Positions 8,331 through 16,045 of a stretch of DNA of 38,211 bases are shown here, one piece after another. The position numbers and the translations under genes are program-made. This DNA comes from Candidatus Cybelea tumulisoli (GTDB taxonomy: Bacteria; Vulcanimicrobiota; Vulcanimicrobiia; Vulcanimicrobiales; Vulcanimicrobiaceae): the NCBI GenBank assembly GCA_003167155.1, contig PMTY01000121.1, positions 1 to 38,211 of the forward strand, in the 5' to 3' direction. Below the pieces are notes generated by a model. It saw only the letters and a list, made by a program, of their open reading frames with translations, was not told the DNA's origin and ran no database searches. Each line of letters begins with the position of its first letter. The stretch's first letter is position 1.

Positions 8331-9044
8331 ATGACCTATGCGCCTATGGAAAACGTGCACGCGGAGCGCTCCGCCGGCTGGTCCGTCCTTTGTTACGTCG
8401 CCGTTCTCATTATTGCGACGTTCTTCAACAGCAGCATGCCGGGGATGGACGTGAAGCCCTCCGATGCCGCGCTGGTGCTGGATCAACACCGATTCGCGTT
8501 GCTGTGTGGCGCGTGGCTCACCTTTCCGGCCGTCGCCTTCCTTCTCTGGTTCTTGGTGGGATTACGCAGCTATTTGACGGCAGCTCCGGGCCGTCAAGAG
8601 GGGCTTCCCACATTCGCGTTGATTGCCGGCGTCGTGATGGCGGCCAGCTCTTTGTGGGCGGCATGCTTGCAGATCGCGGCAGTCTATTTTCCGCCGGACA
8701 CCTTTGCGGCTAACGGCCTGTCGAGCATTTTCGATGCCTTCGTCTTTGTGCAAGGCGGCCTCGGCTATGCTCCCGTGGCGATCTTCCTCTTTGCCGCGGC
8801 ACATAGCATGCGGCGTCACGAGTCCGCGCCGCAATGGCTCGCGAAGCTCGGCTATGTCGCGGCGTTCGGGGCGACGCTTGCGACCCTCTCGATCTTTTTC
8901 CCGGGCGGCGAGATGGCACCCGGCGGTGCCGGCCCCGGTATCGTCGGAGCGCTGCCTGCAGCGGCGTGGCTGATTGCAACCGGCATCGTGCTCATTCAAA
9001 ACAGACGCGGGTCGGCAGCCGCCAGTACGTCGGCCGCATCGTAG
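8331..9044 (+). CDS. Uncharacterised polytopic membrane protein
   Basis: A 237-residue membrane protein with about six hydrophobic segments (AGWSVLCYVAVLIIATFF, LLCGAWLTFPAVAFLLWFLVG, FALIAGVVMAASSLWAAC, FVQGGLGYAPVAIFLFAAA, LGYVAAFGATLATLSIFF, IVGALPAAAWLIATGIVLI). No charged residues of obvious catalytic meaning lie within the helices and I do not recognise a family with confidence; it has the general look of DUF4386-type proteins. Two ATGs, 8331 and 8346, are possible; neither has a well-placed ribosome binding site, and a 14-bp palindrome lies just upstream. Its last 49 bp overlap the 3' end of the convergent SRAP gene. Confidence 0.75.
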   Translation: MTYAPMENVHAERSAGWSVLCYVAVLIIATFFNSSMPGMDVKPSDAALVLDQHRFALLCGAWLTFPAVAFLLWFLVGLRSYLTAAPGRQEGLPTFALIAGVVMAASSLWAACLQIAAVYFPPDTFAANGLSSIFDAFVFVQGGLGYAPVAIFLFAAAHSMRRHESAPQWLAKLGYVAAFGATLATLSIFFPGGEMAPGGAGPGIVGALPAAAWLIATGIVLIQNRRGSAAASTSAAS

Positions 9045-9607
9045 GCTGCGTTATTGACGCGCCTGGAGACCTCGCGCACCGCCATGAGCGCCGTGTCCAA
9101 CGGGCGCAGCATCGCACCGGCATCGCCGGCCGGTAGCGGCTCGGGATCGAGCCAACGCGCGAGGCTCTCCTGCGAAAGGATGACGGGCATGCGATCGTGC
9201 ACCGCAGCGACCAGCGAGTTGGGGCGACAAGTCACCACGTCGCACGCCGCGAGGCCGTTGCCGGGCTCCCAAAGACCGGCGAAGGCAAACGGCTCACCGG
9301 AGCGCAGCGTATAGTAAAAGGGGCGACGGTCGCGCCATTCGTAGAAGCCGTCGGCAAACTCGATGCAGCGTTGCGCAACCGCGCCGCGCCGCGCGGCTAT
9401 CGATTCGGCGCGAATGTTGATGCGACCGCGCACCCCCCAACGCATCTCTTCAACGGTGTTGCGCCCGTCGTTGCGGACCCCCAGCACGTCCTGCGTTGGC
9501 GCGATGTTAAACCGTGGCAAGCGCGTCTCGCTGAACTCCGGATAGCGAAACTGCGGAAACGCGGCGGGAAGCGCCTGCGGTTTGGTGAGCGTGAATCTGC
9601 CGCACAT
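8996..9607 (-). CDS. SRAP-domain abasic-site processing protein (YedK/HMCES type)
   Basis: A 203-residue protein that should form a thiazolidine crosslink with abasic sites in single-stranded DNA through its N-terminal cysteine. After Met removal the protein begins CGRFTLT, the exact catalytic start of the family, which fixes the ATG at 9605-9607. Other family signatures are FNIAPTQ (about 38-44), EEMRWGVRG, INIRAESI, RCIEFADGFYEW (active-site Glu) and VHDRMPVIL (active-site His). Length matches bacterial YedK. The start codon directly abuts that of the divergent CsgG-like gene, and a TATTAT -10-like hexamer lies 8 nt before the ATG, so the mRNA may be nearly leaderless. The last 49 bp overlap a convergent membrane-protein gene. 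Confidence 0.95.
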   Translation of the reverse strand: MCGRFTLTKPQALPAAFPQFRYPEFSETRLPRFNIAPTQDVLGVRNDGRNTVEEMRWGVRGRINIRAESIAARRGAVAQRCIEFADGFYEWRDRRPFYYTLRSGEPFAFAGLWEPGNGLAACDVVTCRPNSLVAAVHDRMPVILSQESLARWLDPEPLPAGDAGAMLRPLDTALMAVREVSRRVNNAAYDAADVLAAADPRLF

Positions 9608-9621
9608 ATGTGGCATAATAG
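9608..9621. promoter_or_regulatory. Putative symmetric divergent promoter between SRAP and CsgG-like genes
   Basis: On the forward strand an extended -10 (TGG then CATAAT, 9611-9619) predicts a start site near 9626, exactly on an in-frame GTG of the CsgG-like gene; a poor -35 (GTGAAT, 9591-9596) sits 17 bp upstream. On the reverse strand the same A/T block reads TATTAT (9621-9616), predicting a start about 9607-9609, at the SRAP ATG. Shared, near-symmetric -10 elements are known to drive divergent transcription; here there is no other intergenic DNA available. Inferred from motifs only. Confidence 0.45.
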
Positions 9622-10576
9622 GGTGGTGCTTAAACATTTGCCCTCCCTTCTTATTGCCGGCGCCTTGGCGTGCGCTCCCGTCTGGGGATCCGCGCAGCCT
9701 GCCGTCCCCGGCCCGCGCCCTTCGATCGCCGTGCTGGACTTCTCGACCCAAGGCCTCACATCGGATTCATGGGGTTCCTTTCAGCCGGGCGTGGCGCTGA
9801 GCGACCTCCTCACCGATCGGATGGTTAACGACGGACGGTTCAACGTTCTCGACCGCTCGCATCTCAGCTCGACGCTGGGCGAGCACCAGCTCTCGGCAAG
9901 CGGCGAAGTCGATCCCGAGACGGCCATCAGGGCTGGGCATCTGGTCGGCGCGCGGTATCTGATAACGGGCAATATCCTCCAGCTCGAGCAAACCGGCCAG
10001 AGTGGGGCGGGCGCGGGAAGCTTGCTGCCCGGCGTTTTTGGGGCGGCTGCGGGCGGAGTTTCGACCCATCGCGTGACGATCAAAGTCGCCGTGCGCGTGA
10101 TCGACGCGAGGACCGGCCAGATCGTCCAGAGCTTCGCCGACGAGGAGTCGCGCTCGGGCACGTCGTGGAACGCCGGCGGATTCTCGGGTTACGCGGCGGG
10201 CTCGTATAGCAACGAGCAGTTCGTCAACAGCGACATGGGCCATCTCATCGACGATGAGGCTGCGAAGGTCGCCACCACGATCGACCCCAGCCGATTCAAC
10301 TCAGGTCCGGTCGCGCCGGCGCTCACCGGGCAAATCGCGGCGATCGACGGAAACAACATCATCATCAACATCGGCTCCAATGCCGGCGTGCAGGTAGGCC
10401 AGACCTTCGATATCGTCAAGGTGAAGTCGCTCGTCGATCCCACGACGCACGCGGTACTGCACGTTAGCGAAAACGTCGGCCGGCTGCAGATCGACTCGGT
10501 AAGTTCGAGTGCATCGGTCGGGCACGTCGTTTCCGGCAAGGCCGCGGTGCGCCTAACCGTTACCTCGGGTCCGTAA
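9608..10576 (+). CDS. CsgG/FlgO-like secreted protein
   Basis: A 322-residue exported protein. The signal peptide is LKHLPSLLIAGALACAPVWGSA, cleaved near GSA-QPA. Residues about 40-140 match the CsgG N-terminal domain: SIAVLDFSTQGLTSD, GVALSDLLTDRMVNDGRFNVLDRSHL, and GHLVGARYLITGNI. The segment THRVTIKVAVRVIDARTGQIVQSF follows, as in CsgG and related TolB-like proteins. The C-terminal part (LTGQIAAIDGNNIIINIGSNAGVQVGQTFDIVKV) is a small beta-barrel seen in many CsgG-like proteins. There is no lipobox Cys after the signal and no curli subunit gene nearby, so a curli secretion pore is not supported; an envelope or surface role is. ATG 9608 abuts the divergent SRAP start; GTG 9623 or 9626 are good alternatives. 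The 3' end overlaps the convergent M48 gene by 24 bp. Confidence 0.85.
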   Translation: MWHNRVVLKHLPSLLIAGALACAPVWGSAQPAVPGPRPSIAVLDFSTQGLTSDSWGSFQPGVALSDLLTDRMVNDGRFNVLDRSHLSSTLGEHQLSASGEVDPETAIRAGHLVGARYLITGNILQLEQTGQSGAGAGSLLPGVFGAAAGGVSTHRVTIKVAVRVIDARTGQIVQSFADEESRSGTSWNAGGFSGYAAGSYSNEQFVNSDMGHLIDDEAAKVATTIDPSRFNSGPVAPALTGQIAAIDGNNIIINIGSNAGVQVGQTFDIVKVKSLVDPTTHAVLHVSENVGRLQIDSVSSSASVGHVVSGKAAVRLTVTSGP

Positions 10577-12031
10577 GATGACGCGCTCGACCTTCACGAC
10601 GCGCGTCTTTGTCAACCGGTCGTGGAGCAGAATCCGGCGCCAGAAGAAGCTCATCGCCACGATCAGCCACCAAACCAAGAAGACGACAACGTAGCGCCAA
10701 ATCGTACGCCCGATGCCGGGCTTGCGAAAGTCGGTCGTGACGACGCGCAAGCCGGCGATCATCATCCCGAAGGTCTGCCCCGCGAAGACGACCAGCACCG
10801 TTAGATAGACGGGGTACCAGAGGAAGAAGCCGAGATGGCGGATTGCCTGGGCCACAATCGTAAGTACCGCGTCGACGGAGCGGTTGAGGTTGCCTCCGTC
10901 GAGCGCCGTCTCTGCCGGATTTTCCCAATGCCAGTTCGTACGCGGTGGCGGAGATGGAGATCGGCCTGTCGCGACCGCGTGCGTTTTACCACGGATCGTA
11001 ATGTTGCCCAGCCCCGGGGCCGAGGCGGTAACGTTGCCAGGAGTAACGGAGATACTTGCGTCTGAGTCGCGCGTGCCAGGTGCGATACTCCCGCCAAACG
11101 AGGTAACGATCGCGATAACCACGACCGCATCGATGCCGGCGGCAGCGAAGCGCCGCCACCAGCCGGCGCAATCTCGCGGAGCGACCGTCGCTTCGCCCGG
11201 AAGCACGAGCGCCGGCGGCGCTTCCCCGCGCTCGCGAACGAACCAGGCCTGCGCGTCCAAATAGGACGCTGACGTGATGAACCGGCGCATCGACGCGATT
11301 CGCCGCGTTGCATAGGGCTCGCTGCTCAGCCACTCGCCCCAGCGCAGGACCGAGTCGCTCGCGATCTCCGCATGCTGCTCGGCAAATGCCTCATAATCGA
11401 CCTGCCGGCCGAACGCGTGAAACGTTGCGACTCCCAACGCCCGCACGGCTGCATCGAGCGAGCCGCAACAGAGCAGCCCGACTTTGTCGCACGTGAGCGC
11501 ACAGCGCCGCAGCCAGCCGCCGAAGATCAGCGAGATCAACGGATTTTCGTTGCCGTTGACGCTCAGCAACGAGTGGAAGCGCGTGTGACCAGCCGCAATA
11601 TGCCCAAGCTCTCGACCGATCACAAAGGCCAGCTCGTCGTCGGAGAACAGCTCGATCCAATGGCTCGAGAGGACGAGCGCATACGGCTCGCCCAGTCCAA
11701 GCGCAACGGCCGGGACGAGGTTATCCTCGCGCACGAAGATCAGCGGCGTCGGAATCTCCAGTGCCGCAGCGGCATTCTGCGCTATCGAGAATACGCGCGG
11801 ATATTGCATCTCATTGATGCGCACGCTCGAACCGAGAAGCCGGCCGCGCGCGAGCGTCACATAGAGCATCGCAATAACGATAAAGAGTGCGGCTTGCGAG
11901 GCGCCGATCGATTCGTGAAGCACGTAGCCGATCAGCAGCGCTGCGGGGAGCGCGAACAGCCCGGTCAGCCAGAAGGCTAGCCGCTCCGATGGTTCTCTTA
12001 GCGAGTGGGGTCCGGTAAAGAGCGGCTGCAC
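10553..12031 (-). CDS. M48-like peptidase domain fused to RDD membrane domain, zinc site degenerate
   Basis: A 492-residue membrane protein. Two N-terminal helices (about 18-60) precede an M48-like region (about 75-275), and a C-terminal RDD domain (about 285-480) has WWRRFAAAGIDAVVVIAIV and the signature AGQTFGMMIAGLRVVTTDF. The expected HExxH reads R140-E141-L142-G143-H144, so the first zinc His is Arg (codon CGA). The usual third ligand Glu of the ExxxD motif reads ALTCD (178-182), with Ala at the Glu position. Only one zinc ligand remains, so proteolysis is doubtful; a scaffold or chaperone-like role is more likely. The start is a GTG at 12031, 49 bp after the Nramp-like gene, without a strong ribosome binding site. 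The 3' end overlaps the CsgG-like gene by 24 bp. Confidence 0.85.
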   Translation of the reverse strand: MQPLFTGPHSLREPSERLAFWLTGLFALPAALLIGYVLHESIGASQAALFIVIAMLYVTLARGRLLGSSVRINEMQYPRVFSIAQNAAAALEIPTPLIFVREDNLVPAVALGLGEPYALVLSSHWIELFSDDELAFVIGRELGHIAAGHTRFHSLLSVNGNENPLISLIFGGWLRRCALTCDKVGLLCCGSLDAAVRALGVATFHAFGRQVDYEAFAEQHAEIASDSVLRWGEWLSSEPYATRRIASMRRFITSASYLDAQAWFVRERGEAPPALVLPGEATVAPRDCAGWWRRFAAAGIDAVVVIAIVTSFGGSIAPGTRDSDASISVTPGNVTASAPGLGNITIRGKTHAVATGRSPSPPPRTNWHWENPAETALDGGNLNRSVDAVLTIVAQAIRHLGFFLWYPVYLTVLVVFAGQTFGMMIAGLRVVTTDFRKPGIGRTIWRYVVVFLVWWLIVAMSFFWRRILLHDRLTKTRVVKVERVILRTRGNG

Positions 12032-12080
12032 GACCCACGTGAGTCAGACGGTGCGAACCGGCTTTCCTTCGTGAGGCCGC

Positions 12081-13346
12081 TCACGAACCACGGGCCATGA
12101 AGTAAAACATGCCGGCCGTCGCGCCGCCCATCAGCGCAAAGGTCGCCCATCCCCACGCCTGGGCAAGCCCCGAGCTCGTCCATTCCCCCATGATCTTTCG
12201 ATTCGAAGCGAGCCAAACGATAACGGCGATGAGCGGCACGGCCGCGACACCGTTGAGCACGGCCGACCAAAACAATGCCTTGATCGCATCGACCCGCAGC
12301 AGATTCATGCCAATGCCGATTAACATTCCCGCCGCAATAATCGTGTAGAAGCGCGGAGCGCGGTGCACCGGCTCGCTCAAACCCTCCCGGAAACGGAAGG
12401 TCTGCGCCGCAACGTAGGCCGACGACGTCGCGAGCACCGGCACCGCCAGAAATCCGGTTCCCACCATTCCCAGCGCAAAGAGCAGCTCGGCAAACCGACC
12501 CGCCAAGGGGCGCAACGCTTCCGCGGCCTGTTGGGCGGTGGCGATGTCGTGCCGTCCCGCGGCGCCGAGCGTCGACGCCGTCGTGACGATGATGAAGAAC
12601 GCGACGAGGTTCGAAAAGATCATACCGGCATTGACGTCGGCGTGCATATTCCGCACCGATTCGGCATCGGTGCCGCGACGCGCGGTGATACTCGTCTTCC
12701 CGGCATCCTTTTCCACTTCGACCATCAGTGACGACTGCCAGTAGAACAGATACGGAGTGATCGTCGTCCCGAGCACCCCCACCATCGTGGAGAGCCAAAG
12801 CGCGTTGAAATGAACTCTCGGAACGTCAAACTGTTCGAGCACGTGCAGCCACGGCGGATGCGTGATGAAGGCCGTCACGACGTAAGCAAAGAGCGAGAGG
12901 GTCAACCACTTAAAGACTCGCGCGATCGTGGCATAGGGTAGCCACGCCTGCCCGACGAGCATTGTGATCCCGAAGAAAAAGACGAGAGCATCGACGGGCA
13001 CCGGAACGACGAGCCGCGTGGCCGCCGCCATGCCGCCGATATCCGCACCCAAGTTGAACGTGTTGGCGACGATGACGAGACCCGCCAACGGATACGCGAG
13101 CGCGAGCGGCAACTGCTTGCGCATGAGCGCGGCGATTCCCTCACCGCTAACCATCGAAATGCGAGCGCACATTGCTTGAATGACGGACATCATCGGCGTC
13201 GAGACCAGCGTGAGCCAGAGCATGGAATATCCCGTCGTCGCGCCCGCGACGGAATAGGTTGAAATTCCCGACGGATCGTCGTCCGCGGCGCCGGTAATGA
13301 GGCCAGGCCCCAGAATTGAGAAGAATTTACGGATTCGGCTGACCAT
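12081..13346 (-). CDS. Nramp-family (SLC11-like) transporter, divergent metal site
   Basis: A 421-residue transporter with about eleven helices. The unwound first helix reads GAADDDPSGIST, so the canonical D-P-G-N is D24-P25-S26-G27 and the ligand Asn is replaced by Gly. In helix six the canonical M-P-H reads T197-P198-Y199, replacing the soft Met ligand with Thr. These two substitutions argue against a standard Mn/Fe transporter; other Nramp-like clades with altered sites include magnesium transporters and proteins with unknown substrate. The gene lies 47 bp downstream of a PEP-mutase-like gene and 49 bp before the M48-RDD gene on the same strand, so it is probably part of that operon. A short GC hairpin lies in the leader, but no yybP-ykoY-type manganese riboswitch fits in that space. 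Confidence 0.88.
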   Translation of the reverse strand: MVSRIRKFFSILGPGLITGAADDDPSGISTYSVAGATTGYSMLWLTLVSTPMMSVIQAMCARISMVSGEGIAALMRKQLPLALAYPLAGLVIVANTFNLGADIGGMAAATRLVVPVPVDALVFFFGITMLVGQAWLPYATIARVFKWLTLSLFAYVVTAFITHPPWLHVLEQFDVPRVHFNALWLSTMVGVLGTTITPYLFYWQSSLMVEVEKDAGKTSITARRGTDAESVRNMHADVNAGMIFSNLVAFFIIVTTASTLGAAGRHDIATAQQAAEALRPLAGRFAELLFALGMVGTGFLAVPVLATSSAYVAAQTFRFREGLSEPVHRAPRFYTIIAAGMLIGIGMNLLRVDAIKALFWSAVLNGVAAVPLIAVIVWLASNRKIMGEWTSSGLAQAWGWATFALMGGATAGMFYFMARGS

Positions 13347-13360
13347 CGGAGCGGCTCATA

Positions 13361-13374
13361 CCCCGTTTGCGGGG
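13361..13374. other. GC-rich hairpin in leader of the Nramp-like gene
   Basis: CCCCG-TTTG-CGGGG forms a 5-bp stem with a 4-nt loop between the PEP-mutase-like stop and the Nramp-like start. No T-run follows on the coding strand, so it may be a processing or attenuating structure rather than a terminator. Confidence 0.3.
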
Positions 13375-13393
13375 CTTCCGAATCGAAAAGAAC

Positions 13394-14224
13394 TTATGTC
13401 AGAGGTAAGAGTCCCGCAATCTCGCTGCCCGAGATCGCGCCGCTAAAGACGCTAAGGTCTCCGTCGCGCAGCGCGCGAGCGGTTTCGACTAGCGAGGTCA
13501 TCGCACGTCGGTAAAGTGCACCACCAACGCTAACGCGGCGCACCCCGGCCGCGCTCAACTCGGCCAGCGGCACCGGTTTGCTTGGACCGATGAGCACGTT
13601 GACGGGCTTGGGCGCCACGGCAGCGACGACGGCGCGGATGGCATCCATGTCCGGTAAGCCCGGCGCGTAGAGTACGTCGGCGCCGGCTTCGGCGAAGGCG
13701 GCTAGACGCGCAATCGTATCGGCTAAATCGGTACGTCCGTGCAGATAGTTATCGGTTCGGCCGGTCAAGACGATGCGGCCGCTCGCGGCTCGAGCAGCAG
13801 CACGAACGCGCTCGACCGCAAGGTCGAATTCGTGAATCGGACGCGCGGAATCTGCCGTCGTGTCCTCGATGCCAACTCCCGCCAGACCCGACTCAATCGC
13901 CGCGCGAACCGTTGCGGCGCAGTCCTGCGGATCCGCACCGAACCCATCTTCGAGATCGCCGTTGACCGGCAGACCACTGACGCCCGCCAAGAAGGCCGCA
14001 TGCGCGATGGCTTCGTCGCGGGAAACGGCGCGGCGTCCGTCTTGACGCCCTAGCGAAAACGCAAGGCCAAGCGAAGTGGTACCCAGCGCCTCGAACCCCG
14101 CCCGCGCGAGCAGCACCGCCGATGCGCCATCCCAGGCATTGGGCATGACGAACGCCGTTTGGCGTTCGTGGAGTGCGCGAAAACGTTCATAGGCGGAGTT
14201 TGCGGGAGCTACGATGCGCTCCAC
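13394..14224 (-). CDS. Isocitrate lyase/PEP phosphonomutase-family enzyme
   Basis: A 276-residue TIM-barrel enzyme of the family that makes or breaks C-C and P-C bonds next to a carboxylate. Visible signatures are FVMPNAWDGASAVLLARAGF (first strand), LPVNGDLEDGFG (metal-binding Asp/Glu), GVGIEDT, and IVLTGRTDNYL; these match the subgroup commonly labelled oxaloacetate decarboxylase or carboxyphosphoenolpyruvate mutase-like. Exact substrate is not deducible; there are no phosphonate genes nearby. The open frame extends far upstream but homology begins only near NSAYERFRALHERQ, so the GTG at 14222-14224 is chosen; it overlaps the stop of the upstream reductase gene by 16 bp. Confidence 0.85.
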   Translation of the reverse strand: MERIVAPANSAYERFRALHERQTAFVMPNAWDGASAVLLARAGFEALGTTSLGLAFSLGRQDGRRAVSRDEAIAHAAFLAGVSGLPVNGDLEDGFGADPQDCAATVRAAIESGLAGVGIEDTTADSARPIHEFDLAVERVRAAARAASGRIVLTGRTDNYLHGRTDLADTIARLAAFAEAGADVLYAPGLPDMDAIRAVVAAVAPKPVNVLIGPSKPVPLAELSAAGVRRVSVGGALYRRAMTSLVETARALRDGDLSVFSGAISGSEIAGLLPLT

Positions 14225-14871
14225 TCCGGCGCGCGTTCTTTGCTCGCCTCGGAGAGCGCTGCGCGCACGCCCTGCGCGTCGAAATCCGTCAAGTAGACGG
14301 GCGTACCCGGTTGCTGACGCCACGATTCGTCGAGATCGCCCGCGTCGACGGGGTCGAAGCCGATTTGGTCGATGAGCCGCATCACGAGTGCCTTCGTCGC
14401 CGCATCGTCGCCGGCAATGGGCAGCGCGTTCCGATCCGGACTTCCCGCCGGTTTTCCACGCTTGAGCAGATGCTGCGCGACCATGTTGTTGAAGGCCTTG
14501 ATAACGGGACGGCCGAGCTTCATTTCGACCCAACAGCTTTCGGGCATGCCCTTCTCGATCTCATCGATGCGCCCGTCGCGCTGTCGCGGATAGTAGTTAC
14601 CGGTATCGATCACGGCGACGCTCCGCGAGACGTCTTCAAAAAGTTCCGGCGGCAGTTGTGGGATATTGCCCTCCGGTATGGTCACGACGACGATATCGCC
14701 ACAGTGCACCGCTTCTTCCACGGTCACCGCCCGTGCCCCGGTCGCGGCGGTTAGCTCGGCCAGCGTCTCGGGCCCGCGCGAGTTGGCCACGAAGACGTCG
14801 TGGCCGACCGCGGCGAATCGGCGCGTTAGCGTGCCGCCGATATGTCCCGCACCGATCATGCCGATCCTCAT
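14209..14871 (-). CDS. F420/NADP-type reductase (NAD(P)-binding, NADPH:F420 reductase-like)
   Basis: A 220-residue Rossmann-fold oxidoreductase. It opens with MRIGMIGAGHIGGTLTRRFA, containing the dinucleotide-binding GAGHIG, followed by VFVANSRGP (the Ser-Arg after strand two favours NADP), GDIVVVTIPEG, and AFNNMVAQHLL. These are typical of the family related to F420-dependent NADP reductases, many of whose members do not use F420. No F420 biosynthesis gene lies in the window. The start is supported by AGGAGA ending 4 nt before the ATG. First gene of a reverse-strand run that continues with the PEP-mutase-like enzyme (16-bp overlap). Confidence 0.88.
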   Translation of the reverse strand: MRIGMIGAGHIGGTLTRRFAAVGHDVFVANSRGPETLAELTAATGARAVTVEEAVHCGDIVVVTIPEGNIPQLPPELFEDVSRSVAVIDTGNYYPRQRDGRIDEIEKGMPESCWVEMKLGRPVIKAFNNMVAQHLLKRGKPAGSPDRNALPIAGDDAATKALVMRLIDQIGFDPVDAGDLDESWRQQPGTPVYLTDFDAQGVRAALSEASKERAPEWSAS

Positions 14872-15121
14872 CGCTCTCCTTATTCGTGCGCCAATTCGTA
14901 CCCTAAATTGGTGTGCCCTATAACGGAGCGAGTTGGCCGTTGGATTGCCTATTCGGCCGGCATTTCGCTTGCGATGACCCTCCTGGGACCGCGGCGCCTC
15001 TCCCAGGCCTTCGGCCAACCGGCGGTCGAGCACGGGTCTTTTCGCCTGCTCCCATTGAATACCAGAGCATGCCGCCGGGTATAGGAGCGGCAGTACGCTT
15101 GGCTTCAGGAGGTAGTTCTGC
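14872..15121. other. Divergent intergenic region (250 bp)
   Basis: Largest gene-free stretch in the window. It separates the reverse-strand reductase gene from the forward CARDB-like genes. A possible forward promoter is TTGAAT (15055-15060) and TATAGG (15080-15085) with a long 19-bp spacer; the forward gene's GGAGG lies at about 15108-15112. Nothing else recognisable is present; no RNA gene was seen. Confidence 0.4.
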
Positions 15122-15544
15122 ATGTTTCGCGCCTTAACCGCCGCTCTTTTCATCCTCGCACAAGCTCCGGTCCTTGCCACGGCCGCCACCTGCGCAGGGG
15201 CCGACCTGGCAATGACCTCGGTCTCGGTGCAGAGCGTCACCAAGACTCGGTTCCTCAACGAGTATCGCGTCGTCGGAACCGTAACGAACGTCGGGGGCGC
15301 CATGCAAGGTTCAAACGTCTTGCAGTTCGTTGATATTAATCAGTACGGAAGCCGACTCGACGACCGAGGAGTTCCGCCGCTGGCGCCCGGCCAGTCGTAT
15401 AGCGTCGCGTACGTTTGGAACCGCTCCGTCGATGCCGGCAACTGGACGACGCCGCTGAGCTTTCACCTTCGCGGCGTGGCGCCGCTACCCGTCTCACTCA
15501 ACGACTGCAATCCCGCCAACGATCGCTACGATATTCACTTTTAG
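15122..15544 (+). CDS. Secreted CARDB-like protein, copy 1
   Basis: A 140-residue exported protein: signal peptide MFRALTAALFILAQAPVLATA cleaved before ATCAGAD. The mature domain looks like a CARDB/Ig-like sandwich: VVGTVTNVGGAMQGSNVLQFVDI, then RLDDRGVPPLAPGQSYSVAYVW, typical of domains that describe the Pro-rich PPLAPGQS turn before the last strands. One Cys near the N-terminus (TCAGAD) and one near the C-terminus (DCNPAND) probably form a disulfide. Function unknown; it could be an adhesin or extracellular binding module. Start supported by GGAGG 9 nt before the ATG. A paralogue follows 10-30 bp downstream. Confidence 0.82.
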   Translation: MFRALTAALFILAQAPVLATAATCAGADLAMTSVSVQSVTKTRFLNEYRVVGTVTNVGGAMQGSNVLQFVDINQYGSRLDDRGVPPLAPGQSYSVAYVWNRSVDAGNWTTPLSFHLRGVAPLPVSLNDCNPANDRYDIHF

Positions 15545-15574
15545 ACCGCGGTCGTGAAGGGTAAGCTTCAAAGC

Positions 15575-15994
15575 ATGCGCACAGTTATTTTAGCCGCCGT
15601 CCTTCTCGGCCAGCTTGCCGCCAATGGTGCTGCGGCAAGCTGCGCTGGGGCCGACCCCGCGATCGTCTCGGCGAAAGTGCAGAACGTCACCAGCAACGGC
15701 TCCGTCAACCACTATACGCTGGTCGGCAGGGTCACCAACCTCGGAACTGCGAAGCAGGCATCTAACGTCTTGCAGTTTGTCGACATCTATCAAAACGGAA
15801 CCCGTTTAGAAGATCGCGGAGTTCCACCGCTGGCACCGGGACAATCGTATACCTTCTCGTACGATTGGCAGCGCGCGAGCGACGCGGGCACCGGCACGAC
15901 GACGATGTACTTTCGTCTGCGGATGACCTCGCCGTCGCCGCCCGGAAACCAAGACTGCAATCCAGGAAACGACACAAAGAGCGTTACGTTCTAA
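15575..15994 (+). CDS. Secreted CARDB-like protein, copy 2
   Basis: A 139-residue exported paralogue of the preceding gene. Signal peptide MRTVILAAVLLGQLAANGAAA precedes SCAGADP. Shared blocks with copy 1 are CAGAD, the VTNxG turn, SNVLQFVDI, DRGVPPLAPGQSY and DCNPxND, so the two clearly arose by tandem duplication and then diverged mainly between blocks. The same Cys pair is kept. The ATG at 15575 is preferred because it gives a compact signal peptide; an in-frame GTG at 15554 would add seven polar residues. Co-transcription with copy 1 is likely given the short gap. Confidence 0.82.
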   Translation: MRTVILAAVLLGQLAANGAAASCAGADPAIVSAKVQNVTSNGSVNHYTLVGRVTNLGTAKQASNVLQFVDIYQNGTRLEDRGVPPLAPGQSYTFSYDWQRASDAGTGTTTMYFRLRMTSPSPPGNQDCNPGNDTKSVTF

Positions 15995-16045
15995 CGCCTC
16001 TGCCTAAACGGTAATCCGCCGCCCGGCGACGTACCTAAGGCCGCA

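Noticed and set aside
9608-10576. Curli secretion locus
   Set aside because: The CsgG-like protein has no lipobox and no csgA, csgB, csgE or csgF-like genes flank it.
12032-13393. Manganese (yybP-ykoY) or magnesium riboswitch for the Nramp-like gene
   Set aside because: The leader is only 47 bp and holds just a 5-bp hairpin; no conserved riboswitch motif was found.
14209-14871. Evidence for cofactor F420 use
   Set aside because: Only family resemblance of a short Rossmann protein; no F420 biosynthesis or dedicated F420 enzyme in the window.
15995-16045. Terminator between CARDB-like genes and hyuA
   Set aside because: No stem with a following T-run is visible in this 51-bp gap.
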